Made by a program: the position numbers and the translations under genes | NCBI GenBank assembly: GCA_023701165.1 | Contig: JAMPXL010000019.1 | Location: 1-9,505, forward strand | Source of the DNA: Geothrix sp. | GTDB lineage: Bacteria; Acidobacteriota; Holophagae; Holophagales; Holophagaceae | Reading direction: 5' to 3' | DNA length: 9,505 bases | In this document: in pieces, positions 1 to 6,734 of the stretch | Position numbering within the stretch: the stretch's first letter is position 1 | Layout: each line of letters begins with the position of its first letter | Notes under the pieces: generated by a model | What the model was told of the DNA's origin: nothing | The model's input: only the letters and a program-made list of their open reading frames with translations | Databases searched by the model: none

Positions 1-483
1 GAACTGCACCAGGGCGCCGATGCGGTCCGGGGCCTCGATGCGCTGGACCTGCCAGCGGCGCCCGTTCGCGCCGCAGCGCCAGGCGGGCCCGGGATCCCGG
101 GCCCGGGCCTCCCGCAGCCAGGGGAAGGGCTCCAGCACGAAGGCCGCCTCCAGGCCCACCACCCCGGGCCGGACGCCCAGCAGCGAGCAGCCCGGGCGGT
201 TCAGCGCCGCCACGCGCTGGCGCTGGTCCACCCAGAGCAGCCCCGTGGGCAGGGCGTCCACCAGCCGCTCGTGGACCGTGCGCAGCTCGCCCAGGGTCGC
301 GGCCAGTTCGCCCCGCTCCCGAAGGCTGCCGGACACCGCGGAAAGCAGGAGGGCTTCCGGGTCCGCCTTGGCCCGCCGCCGCAGCCGCGCCCAGCGCGCG
401 AGAAGCAGGGCCAGGCCGGCGAGAGCCGCCCCGGCGGGGAGGGCCAGCGCCAGCCAGGCGAGGACTTGGGACAGGGGATGCAT
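1..483 (-). CDS. PAS-domain membrane sensor, probably a sensor histidine kinase (partial, runs off left edge)
   Basis: This minus-strand frame stays open for 161 codons, from an ATG at 483 to the window edge. An in-frame stop at 499-501 lies just upstream, so the ATG at 483 is the first usable start; TGGGG precedes it as a modest ribosome site. Residues about 7-29 are one hydrophobic helix rich in Ala and Leu, followed by an Arg-rich stretch (30-37), which fits a membrane anchor with the rest in the cytoplasm. Residues 52-75 look like a helical linker. Residues 76-111, beginning DALPTGLLWVD and including LNRPGCSLLG, match the opening of a PAS sensor domain. The region to residue 161 would complete that domain. 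The phosphotransfer and ATPase domains would lie outside the window, so 'histidine kinase' is inferred from the usual TM-PAS arrangement. A diguanylate cyclase or other PAS signalling protein is possible. The product is divergent from ppsR. Confidence 0.72.
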   Translation of the reverse strand, partial: MHPLSQVLAWLALALPAGAALAGLALLLARWARLRRRAKADPEALLLSAVSGSLRERGELAATLGELRTVHERLVDALPTGLLWVDQRQRVAALNRPGCSLLGVRPGVVGLEAAFVLEPFPWLREARARDPGPAWRCGANGRRWQVQRIEAPDRIGALVQF

Positions 484-494
484 GGCCCCAGGGT

Positions 495-1334
495 ATGCTC
501 ATTCCCATGGACAGGCAGCCCATCTACGTGGTTTCCGGCGGCTCCGGCGAGACCGCCCAGCGCATGGTGCAGGCGGCCCTGACCCAGTTCGCCACAGGCG
601 AAAGCTCGGCGCTGGTGCGGCGGTTCCAGAACGTACGGTCCCGGGAGGACATGGACCGGGTGCTCCAGATGGCGGCGGAAAAGCGGGCCGTGATCATCCA
701 CACCACGGTCTCCAGGGAGATGCGCCTGTACCTGGCGGACCGCTGCGCCGAGCTCCGGCTCACCGAGGTGGATCTCTTCGGCAACCTCCTGGACACCCTC
801 GCCCTCTACCTGCGCGAGCGGCCCGAGGAGCGGCCCGGCAGCTTCCACGCGGTGGGCGACAAGTACTTCCGGCGCATCGAGGCCATCGAATTCGCCCTGA
901 AGTTCGACGATGGCATCGACATGAGCGGCCTGCCCGACGCCGACATCGTGCTGGTGGGCATCAGCCGCACCAGCAAGACCCCCCTTTCCATGTATCTCGC
1001 CATGGAGGGCTACAAGGTGCTCAACGTGCCCCTCGTCCCCGGCGTGCAGCTGCCGCCGGAGCTGGGAAGCATCCCCCAGGGCCGCATCGTGGGGCTCACC
1101 ATCCAGCCCGACCGGCTCCAGGAGATCCGGGCCTACCGCCTCAAGCGCCTGGGCGCCGCGGGCAGTGCCGACGCCTACAGCGACCTGGGCCGCATCCTTG
1201 ACGAGCTCACCTACGCCGACGAGGTCTTCAAGCAGCACCGCCGCTGGCCCGTGCTCGACGTCACCGGCCGCAGCATCGAGGAAACCGCGGGCCTGGTGCT
1301 GGACCGCGTGTTCGGCAAGGAACGGGCGGTCTAG
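495..1334 (+). CDS. ppsR: Pyruvate, water dikinase / PPDK regulatory protein (bifunctional kinase/phosphorylase, DUF299)
   Basis: Members of this family reversibly inactivate PEP synthase or pyruvate, phosphate dikinase in the cytoplasm. They phosphorylate a Thr near the catalytic His using ADP and remove it by Pi-dependent phosphorolysis, which controls the pyruvate-to-PEP step of gluconeogenesis. The N-terminus IYVVSGGSGETAQ (about residues 10-22) matches the family's opening strand and SxGETA-type motif. G155-ISRTSKT-P163 is the characteristic P-loop. The tail WPVLDVTGRSIEETA is the conserved C-terminal signature. At 279 residues it is of normal family length. The ATG at 495 was taken, but the ATG at 507 (starting MDRQPIYVV) is equally plausible because neither has a well-spaced ribosome site. 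The target enzyme is not in the window, so PEPS and PPDK cannot be told apart. It ends 17 bases from the convergent polyphosphate enzyme. Confidence 0.93.
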   Translation: MLIPMDRQPIYVVSGGSGETAQRMVQAALTQFATGESSALVRRFQNVRSREDMDRVLQMAAEKRAVIIHTTVSREMRLYLADRCAELRLTEVDLFGNLLDTLALYLRERPEERPGSFHAVGDKYFRRIEAIEFALKFDDGIDMSGLPDADIVLVGISRTSKTPLSMYLAMEGYKVLNVPLVPGVQLPPELGSIPQGRIVGLTIQPDRLQEIRAYRLKRLGAAGSADAYSDLGRILDELTYADEVFKQHRRWPVLDVTGRSIEETAGLVLDRVFGKERAV

Positions 1335-1351
1335 GCAGGCTGGAAGCCCCC

Positions 1352-2827
1352 CTACAGCTCGTCCTCCAGCCGCTGCACGATGGTCTTCAGAATCTTGATC
1401 CGCCCGAAGCGCTTGTCCTCGCTCTCCACGAGGGTCCAGGGGGCGATCTCGGTGCTGGTGCGGTCGAGCATGTCGCAGATGGCGGCCTCATAGGCGGGCC
1501 ACTTCTCGCGGTTGCGCCAGTCCTCATCGGTGATCTTGAACCGCTTGAAGGGCGTCGTCTGGCGCTCCTCGAAGCGGCGCAGCTGCTCCTCCTGGCTGAT
1601 GGACAGCCAGAACTTGAGCAGGATGCTGCGGTTGCGCACGATCTGGTCCTCGAAGTCGTTGATCTCGCTGTAGGCCCGCTGCCAGTCGGCCTCGGCGCAG
1701 AAGCCCTCCACCCGCTCCACCAGCACCCGGCCGTACCAGCTGCGGTCGAAGATGGCCACCTTGCCGCGCCGCGGGAGGTGCCGCCAGAAGCGCCAGAGGT
1801 AGGGCTGGGCCCGCTCCTCCTCCGTGGGCGCGGCGATGGGGTGGATGTGGTACCTGCGGGCGTCCAGGGCCTGGGTGATGCGGCGGATGCTGCCGCCCTT
1901 GCCCGCCGCATCGACGCCTTCGAACACCAGCGCGACAGCGTGCTTCCTGAAATTGCGGTGGCGGGCCAGGAGGTTCAGCCTTCCCTGGAGCTCCAGCAGT
2001 TCCTCCTCGTAGTCCTTCTTCTCCATCCGCTTCGACAGGTCCAGGGCCCTGAGGATGTTCACGCCGTCCAGGGAGGGGTGCGGCGGATGGGCCGGAACCG
2101 CAGGCACCGCAGGCACCGGCTGGTCCAGGCGGGCCCGCAGGCGCTCAAGCAGGATCTTCCCCACGGTCAGCCGCTGGTAGCGGGCATCCGTGGCCTCCAC
2201 CACGATCCAGGGCGCCTCCGCGGTGCTGGTGGAACGCAGGGCCCGCTCGGCCACCTGGCGGAAGGTGTCGTACATCTCGAAGTGCTTCCAGTCCCGGGGC
2301 GTCACGCGCCAGCGAGTCTGGGGGTCCTTCTCCAGGCCCTTGAGCCGCTTCTTCTGCTGCTCCTTCCCCAGATGCATCCAGAACTTCAGCACCAGGGCGC
2401 CCTCGTGGATGAGCATCTGCTCGAAGCGCGCCACCCGGGCCATGTCCTGGTCCAGGTCCGAGGTCTTGATGCGGCCGTGGGCCCGCTCGAGGATGGGCCA
2501 GGTGTACCAGGATCCGTCGAAGATCCCGATCTTCCCCCTGGGCGGCAGCATGCGCCAGTAGCGCCACATGTGGGGCCGCTCGCGTTCCTCGTCCGAGGGC
2601 TCGTCCAGGCCGTGGGTCTGGATGTGGCGGGGATCCATCCACTCGTTGAGGGTGTTCACGGTCTCGCTCTTGCCGGCCCCGTCCACCCCCGCCACCAGGA
2701 TGACCACCGGGAACTTCGCCGCGGCCAGGTCGTACTGGGCGTCCAGCAGCGCCTCCCGCAGGGCGGGAACCTCCCGGTCCCAGACTCCCTTGTCGATCCT
2801 GTGGCCGAGCTCCGCGGATTCGAACAT
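1352..2827 (-). CDS. pap: Polyphosphate:AMP phosphotransferase (two-domain, class II PPK2)
   Basis: It is predicted to transfer a phosphate from inorganic polyphosphate to AMP, giving ADP, in the cytoplasm. The 491 residues hold two fused PPK2 domains, as in the class II enzymes of about 475-500 residues. Domain 1 (about 10-235) has Walker A GVDGAGKS at 47-54 and FDGSWYTWP at 103-111. Domain 2 (about 260-490) has Walker A GVDAAGKGG at 304-312 and the canonical lid/Walker B-type motif FDRSWYGR at 360-367. A Pro/Ala/Val-rich linker at 236-251 joins them. Domain 1 has Gly where domain 2 has the motif Arg and Thr-Trp where it has Gly-Arg, so domain 2 is probably the catalytic one (inference). The start is the ATG at 2827, preceded by GGAGGG; an in-frame GTG at 2848 would add seven residues but has a poorer site. 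The gene is convergent with ppsR and divergent from the membrane-protein gene. Confidence 0.93.
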   Translation of the reverse strand: MFESAELGHRIDKGVWDREVPALREALLDAQYDLAAAKFPVVILVAGVDGAGKSETVNTLNEWMDPRHIQTHGLDEPSDEERERPHMWRYWRMLPPRGKIGIFDGSWYTWPILERAHGRIKTSDLDQDMARVARFEQMLIHEGALVLKFWMHLGKEQQKKRLKGLEKDPQTRWRVTPRDWKHFEMYDTFRQVAERALRSTSTAEAPWIVVEATDARYQRLTVGKILLERLRARLDQPVPAVPAVPAHPPHPSLDGVNILRALDLSKRMEKKDYEEELLELQGRLNLLARHRNFRKHAVALVFEGVDAAGKGGSIRRITQALDARRYHIHPIAAPTEEERAQPYLWRFWRHLPRRGKVAIFDRSWYGRVLVERVEGFCAEADWQRAYSEINDFEDQIVRNRSILLKFWLSISQEEQLRRFEERQTTPFKRFKITDEDWRNREKWPAYEAAICDMLDRTSTEIAPWTLVESEDKRFGRIKILKTIVQRLEDEL

Positions 2828-2884
2828 GGTCCCTCCGGGGCGGTGCACCTGCCTTTTCGGCTTTGCAGCACGATAGCTGAGTTC

Positions 2885-2898
2885 CCCCCGGCCGGGGG
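2885..2898. repeat. Perfect 14-base GC palindrome in a divergent intergenic region
   Basis: CCCCCGGCCGGGGG is an exact self-complementary 14-mer. It lies in the roughly 95-base gap between the pap start and the coding signal of the membrane protein. It could be an operator half-site pair or chance in GC-rich DNA. No convincing -10/-35 pair was found around it on either strand. Confidence 0.35.
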
Positions 2899-3006
2899 CC
2901 GTGGAATGATGAGGCCACCAAGATCTCCATCACCGACCCCATCCAGCCCGCCTGGGCCCATGCCCGGCGCATCCTCTTCGAGCCCTTCAGCGCACGGAAG
3001 TGGTTC

Positions 3007-3825
3007 GTGCTGGGCTTCTGCGTATTCCTCTCCCAGCTGGGCGAAGGGGGCTCGTACAACTTCAACAGCAACCCCTTCGACCGCTCCACCGGCGGGACCG
3101 CGCCGGATTTCAACCCCGTGACCCAGTGGATCTCCGCCCATCTGCCCCTGGTGATCACTCTGGGCGTGCTGCTCTTCATCCTGATCCTGGCCCTGGTGGC
3201 GCTGTTCCAGTGGCTGGGCAGCCGCGGAGACTTCATGTTCCTGGATGGCGTGGCCCGCAACGAGGCCGGGATCGTGGAACCCTGGACCCGCTTCCGGGAA
3301 ATGGGAAACCGGCTCTTCCGCTTCCGGCTGATGCTCCTTCTGGCCACCCTGGCCCTCCTCATCGTCTGCGGCGGGCTCGGCGTCCTCATCGCCCTGCCCG
3401 ACATCCACGCCCGGACCTTCGGCGCCGCGGCCCTGACTGCCGCCCTCGCCTGCGGCGGCGCCATGTTCCTGGGCCTCCTGGCCATCGCGGCCATTGGCTG
3501 CCTGCTGCGGGACTTCGTGGTGCCCATCATGTACCACCGGAACCTGGGCACCTCCGAAGCCTGGGCGGTGCTGCGCCGGGAGATGCTGCCCGGGAACCGG
3601 TGGCGGTTCGTGGGGTTCTACCTGATGACCTTCCTGCTCTGGATCCCCGCGGTCCTCCTGATCATCGCGGGCTGCTGCCTCACGTGCTGCGTGGCCATCC
3701 TGCCCTACCTCAGCTCCGTGGCCTTCCTGCCCATCTTCGTCTTCTTCCGCTGCTACTCCCTGGGCTTCCTGGAGCAGTTCGGCGAGGACTGGCGCATCAT
3801 CCAGGTTCCCCAACCCCAGGCTTAG
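3007..3825 (+). CDS. Polytopic membrane protein of unknown function; real N-terminus probably near 2923
   Basis: I do not recognise a function. From GTG 3007 the product is 272 residues. Strong hydrophobic helices lie at about 46-70, 106-128, 141-164 and 203-245 (probably two), so an inner-membrane protein with five or so spans is likely. A conserved-looking loop follows the first full span: SRGDFMFLDGVARNEAG with VEPW, then a basic stretch before the next helix. A Cys cluster (GCCLTCC) lies in the last hydrophobic region. GTG 3007 is the first ATG/GTG/TTG after the in-frame stop at 2878-2880, and GGAAG lies six bases ahead of it. However, the 28 codons from 2923 to 3006 look coding: 25 or so end in G or C and they give an amphipathic ITDPIQPAWAHARRILFEPF leader into the first hydrophobic segment. 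Starting at the ATC at 2923 gives 300 residues. A cytochrome or transporter role is not supported. Confidence 0.8.
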   Translation: MLGFCVFLSQLGEGGSYNFNSNPFDRSTGGTAPDFNPVTQWISAHLPLVITLGVLLFILILALVALFQWLGSRGDFMFLDGVARNEAGIVEPWTRFREMGNRLFRFRLMLLLATLALLIVCGGLGVLIALPDIHARTFGAAALTAALACGGAMFLGLLAIAAIGCLLRDFVVPIMYHRNLGTSEAWAVLRREMLPGNRWRFVGFYLMTFLLWIPAVLLIIAGCCLTCCVAILPYLSSVAFLPIFVFFRCYSLGFLEQFGEDWRIIQVPQPQA

Positions 3826-3866
3826 GTTCATACCAGCGGGCTCCTAGCTGGGAACGGAAAAGGCTT

Positions 3867-3942
3867 CACCACCAAGACACCAAGATCACCAAGAACTGCA
3901 AACGCGTTTATCTTTTCTTGGTGCCTTGGTGTCTTGGTGGTG
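3867..3942. repeat. Long near-perfect inverted repeat of CACCAAG-type units
   Basis: The left arm (3867-3895, 29 bases) and right arm (3915-3942, 28 bases) are reverse complements except at one spot, where AT on the left stands against a single paired base on the right. Each arm is itself three imperfect tandem units of about 9-10 bases, CACCACCAAGA, CACCAAGA/G and CACCAAGAA. The 19-base loop (3896-3914) contains a perfect palindrome, AAACGCGTTT (3900-3909). It has no coding potential, and its low-complexity purine/CA make-up differs sharply from the flanking genes. It lies between the convergent ends of the membrane-protein and FAD-enzyme genes, and looks like a dispersed intergenic repeat of the REP/MITE-like kind, though only one copy is visible here. 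Confidence 0.8.
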
Positions 3943-3956
3943 TTCTTTGTTTTTTG
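3867..3956 (+). terminator. Probable intrinsic terminator for the membrane-protein transcript
   Basis: The long hairpin is followed directly on the plus strand by a T-rich run, TTCTTTGTTTTTTG (3943-3956). It begins 42 bases after the stop at 3825. On the minus strand only a weak CCTTTTCC follows the hairpin, so termination in that direction would be poorer. Stem length is greater than in a typical terminator, so the role is inferred. Confidence 0.55.
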
Positions 3957-3969
3957 AGGCGAAGAACAA

Positions 3970-5613
3970 TCAGTACTCGTTCGCCAGGTCCCCCGCCCGC
4001 ACCTGCTTCTCGAAGGCCTGGAACACGGGCGCTCCGGCGCCCTGGGCGATCCATTCGGCCACGCGGATGCCGTCCACGGCGGCGGAGGTGATGCCGCCCG
4101 CGAAGCCCGCGCCCTCGCCGCAGGGGTAGAGGCCCGGATGCGACACCGATTGGCCATCCCCGCCTCGCAGCAGCTGGATGGGACTGCTGGTGCGGCTTTC
4201 GATGGCCAGCAGGATGGCCTGGCTGCTGGCGAAGCCGTGGATCTTCCTGTCGAAGGCAGGGAGCGCCCCCGCCAGCTGCTCCCGCACGAAGTCCGGCAGG
4301 CAGGTCCGCAGGTCCGCCGCCACGGCGAAGGGCTTGAAGCTGGTGCGCGGCAGGCGGCCTGTGGCCCGGCCCTTGAGGAAATCCTGCACGGCCATGGCCG
4401 GGGCGCCGTAGGTCTCCCCCGCGGCGCGGAAGGCCGCCTGCTCCCACTTGCGCTGGAAGTACATGCCCCCCAGCAGGTGGTCGCTGCCGAAGTCCGCCGT
4501 GTTCACCTTGGCCACCAGGCCGGAGTTGGCGAAGCCCGAGTCGCGCTTCTCGTTGCTCATGCCGTTCACCACCACGCCGCCTTCCTCGCTGCTGCACTGG
4601 ATGACCTCGCCGCCGGGGCACATGCAGAAGCTGTAGGCGGCGCGGTTCAGCCCGAAGTTGCAGACCAGCTTGTAGTCGGCGGCGGGCAACGAGGGATGGC
4701 CCGCGCTGGGGCCGTACTGGGAGCGGTCGATGAGGTCCTGGGGGTGCTCTACCCGCACGCCCATGGCGAAGGGTTTCTGGCGCATGGCCACGCCGTGCCG
4801 GTGCAGCATCTCGAAGGTGTCCCGGGCGCTGTGGCCCGGCGCCAGCACCAGGGCCTCGCAGGGGATCTCCTCACCGCCCTCCAGCACCGCGGCGCAGACA
4901 CGGCCCCGGTCATCGAAACGCACCTCGGCCAGGCGCGCCTTGAAGCGGTACCGGGCGCCCCGGGCCTCCGCCTCCTTGCGGATGAGCACCGCGCAGCGCC
5001 GGATGACATCCGTGCCCACGTGGGGCTTGGCCAGGTAGAGGATCCGGGGGTTGGCGCCGAAGCGCACGAAGGCGTCCAGCACGTAGCGGGTGGCGGGGTG
5101 GCCGATGCGGGTGGTGAGCTTGCCGTCGCTGAAGGTGCCCGCCCCGCCCTCGCCGAACTGGGCATTGGCCTCGGGGTCCAGCACCGCGTCCTTCCACAGG
5201 CCCGCGATGGCCTTCACCCGCTCGCCCATGGCGGGTCCGCGTTCCAGCACCACGGGCTCGATGCCGTAGTCCAGCAGGCGCAGGGCGCAGAAGGTTCCAG
5301 CGGGTCCGCTGCCCACCACCACGACGCGCGGTTTGCGCGGCGGCTGCGCCACCGCGTAGGGCGCCGCAGGCGGCGCCAGGTCCAGCTTGAGCCCGCCGGG
5401 CAATGGACCCAGTTCCAGGGCGCGGTCCGTGTCGAAGCTGAGGGCCGTCAGGAAGCGGATGGCGCCCTTGTGGCGAGCATCCAGGCTGCGGCGCTCCAGG
5501 GTCGCGGCGCGGTAGTCTCTGGGCGATCCACCCAGGGCATGGGCCAGGGGCTTGGCCAGATCCAGCGCCTCCTCCCCCAGGTTCAACGGCAGGTTGGACA
5601 GCAGGTAGCGCAT
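3970..5613 (-). CDS. FAD-dependent dehydrogenase/oxidoreductase, COG2509 type (HI0933-like flavoprotein)
   Basis: The 547-residue flavoprotein is cytoplasmic, with no signal peptide. Residues 1-90 form an N-terminal domain typical of the COG2509 group. The Rossmann FAD site VVVVGSGPAG lies at 97-106, with acidic E124 at the end of the second strand. GEGGAGTFSDGK (154-165) is the group's signature. FCMCPGGEVIQC with the following EGGVVVNGMS is a Cys-containing conserved stretch. GLYPCGEGAGFAGGITSAAVDG near the C-terminus is the second FAD contact. The family's substrate is not established, so no reaction is claimed. The ATG at 5613 was chosen because GAGG lies five bases upstream and MRYLLSNLPL looks like a proper start. 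A TTG at 5718 would add 35 residues rich in Trp and Pro without domain character. The ORF ends by the hairpin repeat and is divergent from the epimerase gene. Confidence 0.9.
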   Translation of the reverse strand: MRYLLSNLPLNLGEEALDLAKPLAHALGGSPRDYRAATLERRSLDARHKGAIRFLTALSFDTDRALELGPLPGGLKLDLAPPAAPYAVAQPPRKPRVVVVGSGPAGTFCALRLLDYGIEPVVLERGPAMGERVKAIAGLWKDAVLDPEANAQFGEGGAGTFSDGKLTTRIGHPATRYVLDAFVRFGANPRILYLAKPHVGTDVIRRCAVLIRKEAEARGARYRFKARLAEVRFDDRGRVCAAVLEGGEEIPCEALVLAPGHSARDTFEMLHRHGVAMRQKPFAMGVRVEHPQDLIDRSQYGPSAGHPSLPAADYKLVCNFGLNRAAYSFCMCPGGEVIQCSSEEGGVVVNGMSNEKRDSGFANSGLVAKVNTADFGSDHLLGGMYFQRKWEQAAFRAAGETYGAPAMAVQDFLKGRATGRLPRTSFKPFAVAADLRTCLPDFVREQLAGALPAFDRKIHGFASSQAILLAIESRTSSPIQLLRGGDGQSVSHPGLYPCGEGAGFAGGITSAAVDGIRVAEWIAQGAGAPVFQAFEKQVRAGDLANEY

Positions 5614-5753
5614 GGTCGCCTCGGCGGAAGGGGTCCACGGGACCCAAGGCCAGGGATCAAGATTACCCTCCAGGGACGATCCAAAATCTCGACAATGACC
5701 AAGGTCCTTCGGAATCAATTTGTTCTAATTTATATTTAGACAAGGAGGCGCCC
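5614..5753. promoter_or_regulatory. Divergent intergenic region with an AT-rich island
   Basis: This 140-base gap separates the FAD enzyme from the epimerase gene. Bases about 5711-5743 are strongly AT-rich (TTCTAATTTATATTTAGACA is the core), in sharp contrast to the surrounding DNA, so promoters for both genes probably lie here. TATATT (5731-5736) reading right, and TATAAA (5734-5729) or TTGTCT (5743-5738) reading left, are candidate elements. None pairs with a good partner at 16-18 bases, so no hexamers are assigned. If transcription toward the FAD enzyme starts in this island, its untranslated leader is about 100 bases. That leader contains CCAGGGA twice (5650-5656 and 5670-5676), 20 bases apart. 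Confidence 0.5.
5743..5748 (+). promoter_or_regulatory. Strong ribosome binding site of the epimerase gene
   Basis: AGGAGG lies five bases ahead of the ATG at 5754. It is the best-matching Shine-Dalgarno site in the window and fixes the epimerase start. Confidence 0.85.
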
Positions 5754-6671
5754 ATGGGGACATCAGGCCTGAACCGGGTGGTGGTGGCCGGGGGCACGGG
5801 CCTGGTGGGACGTCCCCTGGTCCAGGCCCTGACGGACCTGGGGGTCTCCGTGGCGGTGCTGACCCGGCATCCCGGTGCCCTGAGGCTTCCCGCTGGCGCC
5901 GCCGCGCACAGCTGGGAGAACCTCCGGGCCCTGCTGGAAGGCGCGGATGCGGTCATCAACCTGGCCGGCGAAGGCATCGCCGACCGGCGCTGGAGTGCCG
6001 CCCGCAAGGCCGCCATCCAGGACAGCCGGCTCCAGACCACGGCCCGGCTGGTGGAGGCCATGCGGATCTGCGCCAAGCCCCCCGCGGCCCTGGTGAACGC
6101 CTCGGCCATCGGCTACTACCTCCCCCAGGGCGAGGCCATCGTGGACGAGGAGGCCGGCCCCGGCCAGGGGTTCCTGGCGGAGGTCTGCCAGAGGTGGGAG
6201 GCCGAGGCCATGGCGGCCCTGGCTTTCGGTGTGCGGGTGGCCCGTCTCCGCATCGGCGTGGTGCTGGCCCGGGAGGGCGGCGCCCTGCCGAAGATGGCGC
6301 TGCCCGTGAAGGCCTACGCGGGCTGCAAGCTGGGCTCGGGGCGGCAGGGGCTCAGCTGGATCCACCGGGATGACCTGGTGGCCATGCTCGTGGAGGCCGC
6401 CCGGAATCCGGCCTGGGAGGGCCCCTTCAACGCCACGGCGCCAGCCCCCCTCAGCAACGGGGCCTTCACCCGCCTCCTGGCCCGCCGGCTCCACCGGCCC
6501 CTGCTGCCCGTGCCGGGCTTCCTCACCACCGCCGCCACCAAGCTGCTGCTGGGTGAGATGGCCGAGGCCCTGCTGCTCCAGGGGGCCCTGGTGATCCCCG
6601 CCCGCGCCCAGGCCCTGGGCTTCCGGTTCCGCTTCCCCACGGCCGCGTCGGCCCTGGAGGATCTGCTGTGA
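5754..6671 (+). CDS. TIGR01777 family NAD-dependent epimerase/dehydratase-like protein (YfcH type)
   Basis: The 305-residue protein belongs to the extended short-chain dehydrogenase group. The NAD(P)-binding motif VVVAGGTGLVG spans residues 9-19. DAVINLAGEGIADRRW is the family signature, in which the NLAGE segment is nearly invariant. It is followed by SRLQTTARLVEAM, and then by ALVNASAIGYY, which holds the Ser and Tyr of the active-site region. GFLAEVCQRWE is the next family block. The C-terminal RAQALGFRFRFPT with ALEDLL matches the DUF1731 tail. The usual SDR Lys four residues after the Tyr is absent here, as in relatives such as E. coli YfcH, so catalytic activity and substrate are unknown. 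The length is normal for the family. The start is secured by AGGAGG at 5743-5748. Transcription diverges from the FAD enzyme and converges with the helicase. YfcH-like homology is confident; no physiological role can be assigned. Confidence 0.92.
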   Translation: MGTSGLNRVVVAGGTGLVGRPLVQALTDLGVSVAVLTRHPGALRLPAGAAAHSWENLRALLEGADAVINLAGEGIADRRWSAARKAAIQDSRLQTTARLVEAMRICAKPPAALVNASAIGYYLPQGEAIVDEEAGPGQGFLAEVCQRWEAEAMAALAFGVRVARLRIGVVLAREGGALPKMALPVKAYAGCKLGSGRQGLSWIHRDDLVAMLVEAARNPAWEGPFNATAPAPLSNGAFTRLLARRLHRPLLPVPGFLTTAATKLLLGEMAEALLLQGALVIPARAQALGFRFRFPTAASALEDLL

Positions 6672-6734
6672 AGGAGGAAGTGTTCATCTCCATCCAGGGC
6701 CTGGCTGCGCTTCGAGGTGTGCTGGCGGCGCGGT

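Noticed and set aside
1335..1351. Terminator between convergent ppsR and pap
   Set aside because: Seventeen bases with no stem-loop or T run; transcription probably ends inside the opposing gene or by another mechanism.
1778..3121. 447-codon plus-strand frame antisense to pap
   Set aside because: It crosses the pap start and the intergenic gap into the membrane-protein gene in a wrong frame, with low-complexity sequence and no domain.
3867..3942. Possible CRISPR array from the CACCAAG repeats
   Set aside because: The units are about 9-10 bases, contiguous, and arranged as an inverted pair without spacers; no cas gene is present.
4138..5739. 533-codon plus-strand frame antisense to the FAD enzyme
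   Set aside because: No recognisable motifs, repetitive Ala/Gly/Gln/His composition, and the complementary strand has clear FAD-binding motifs.
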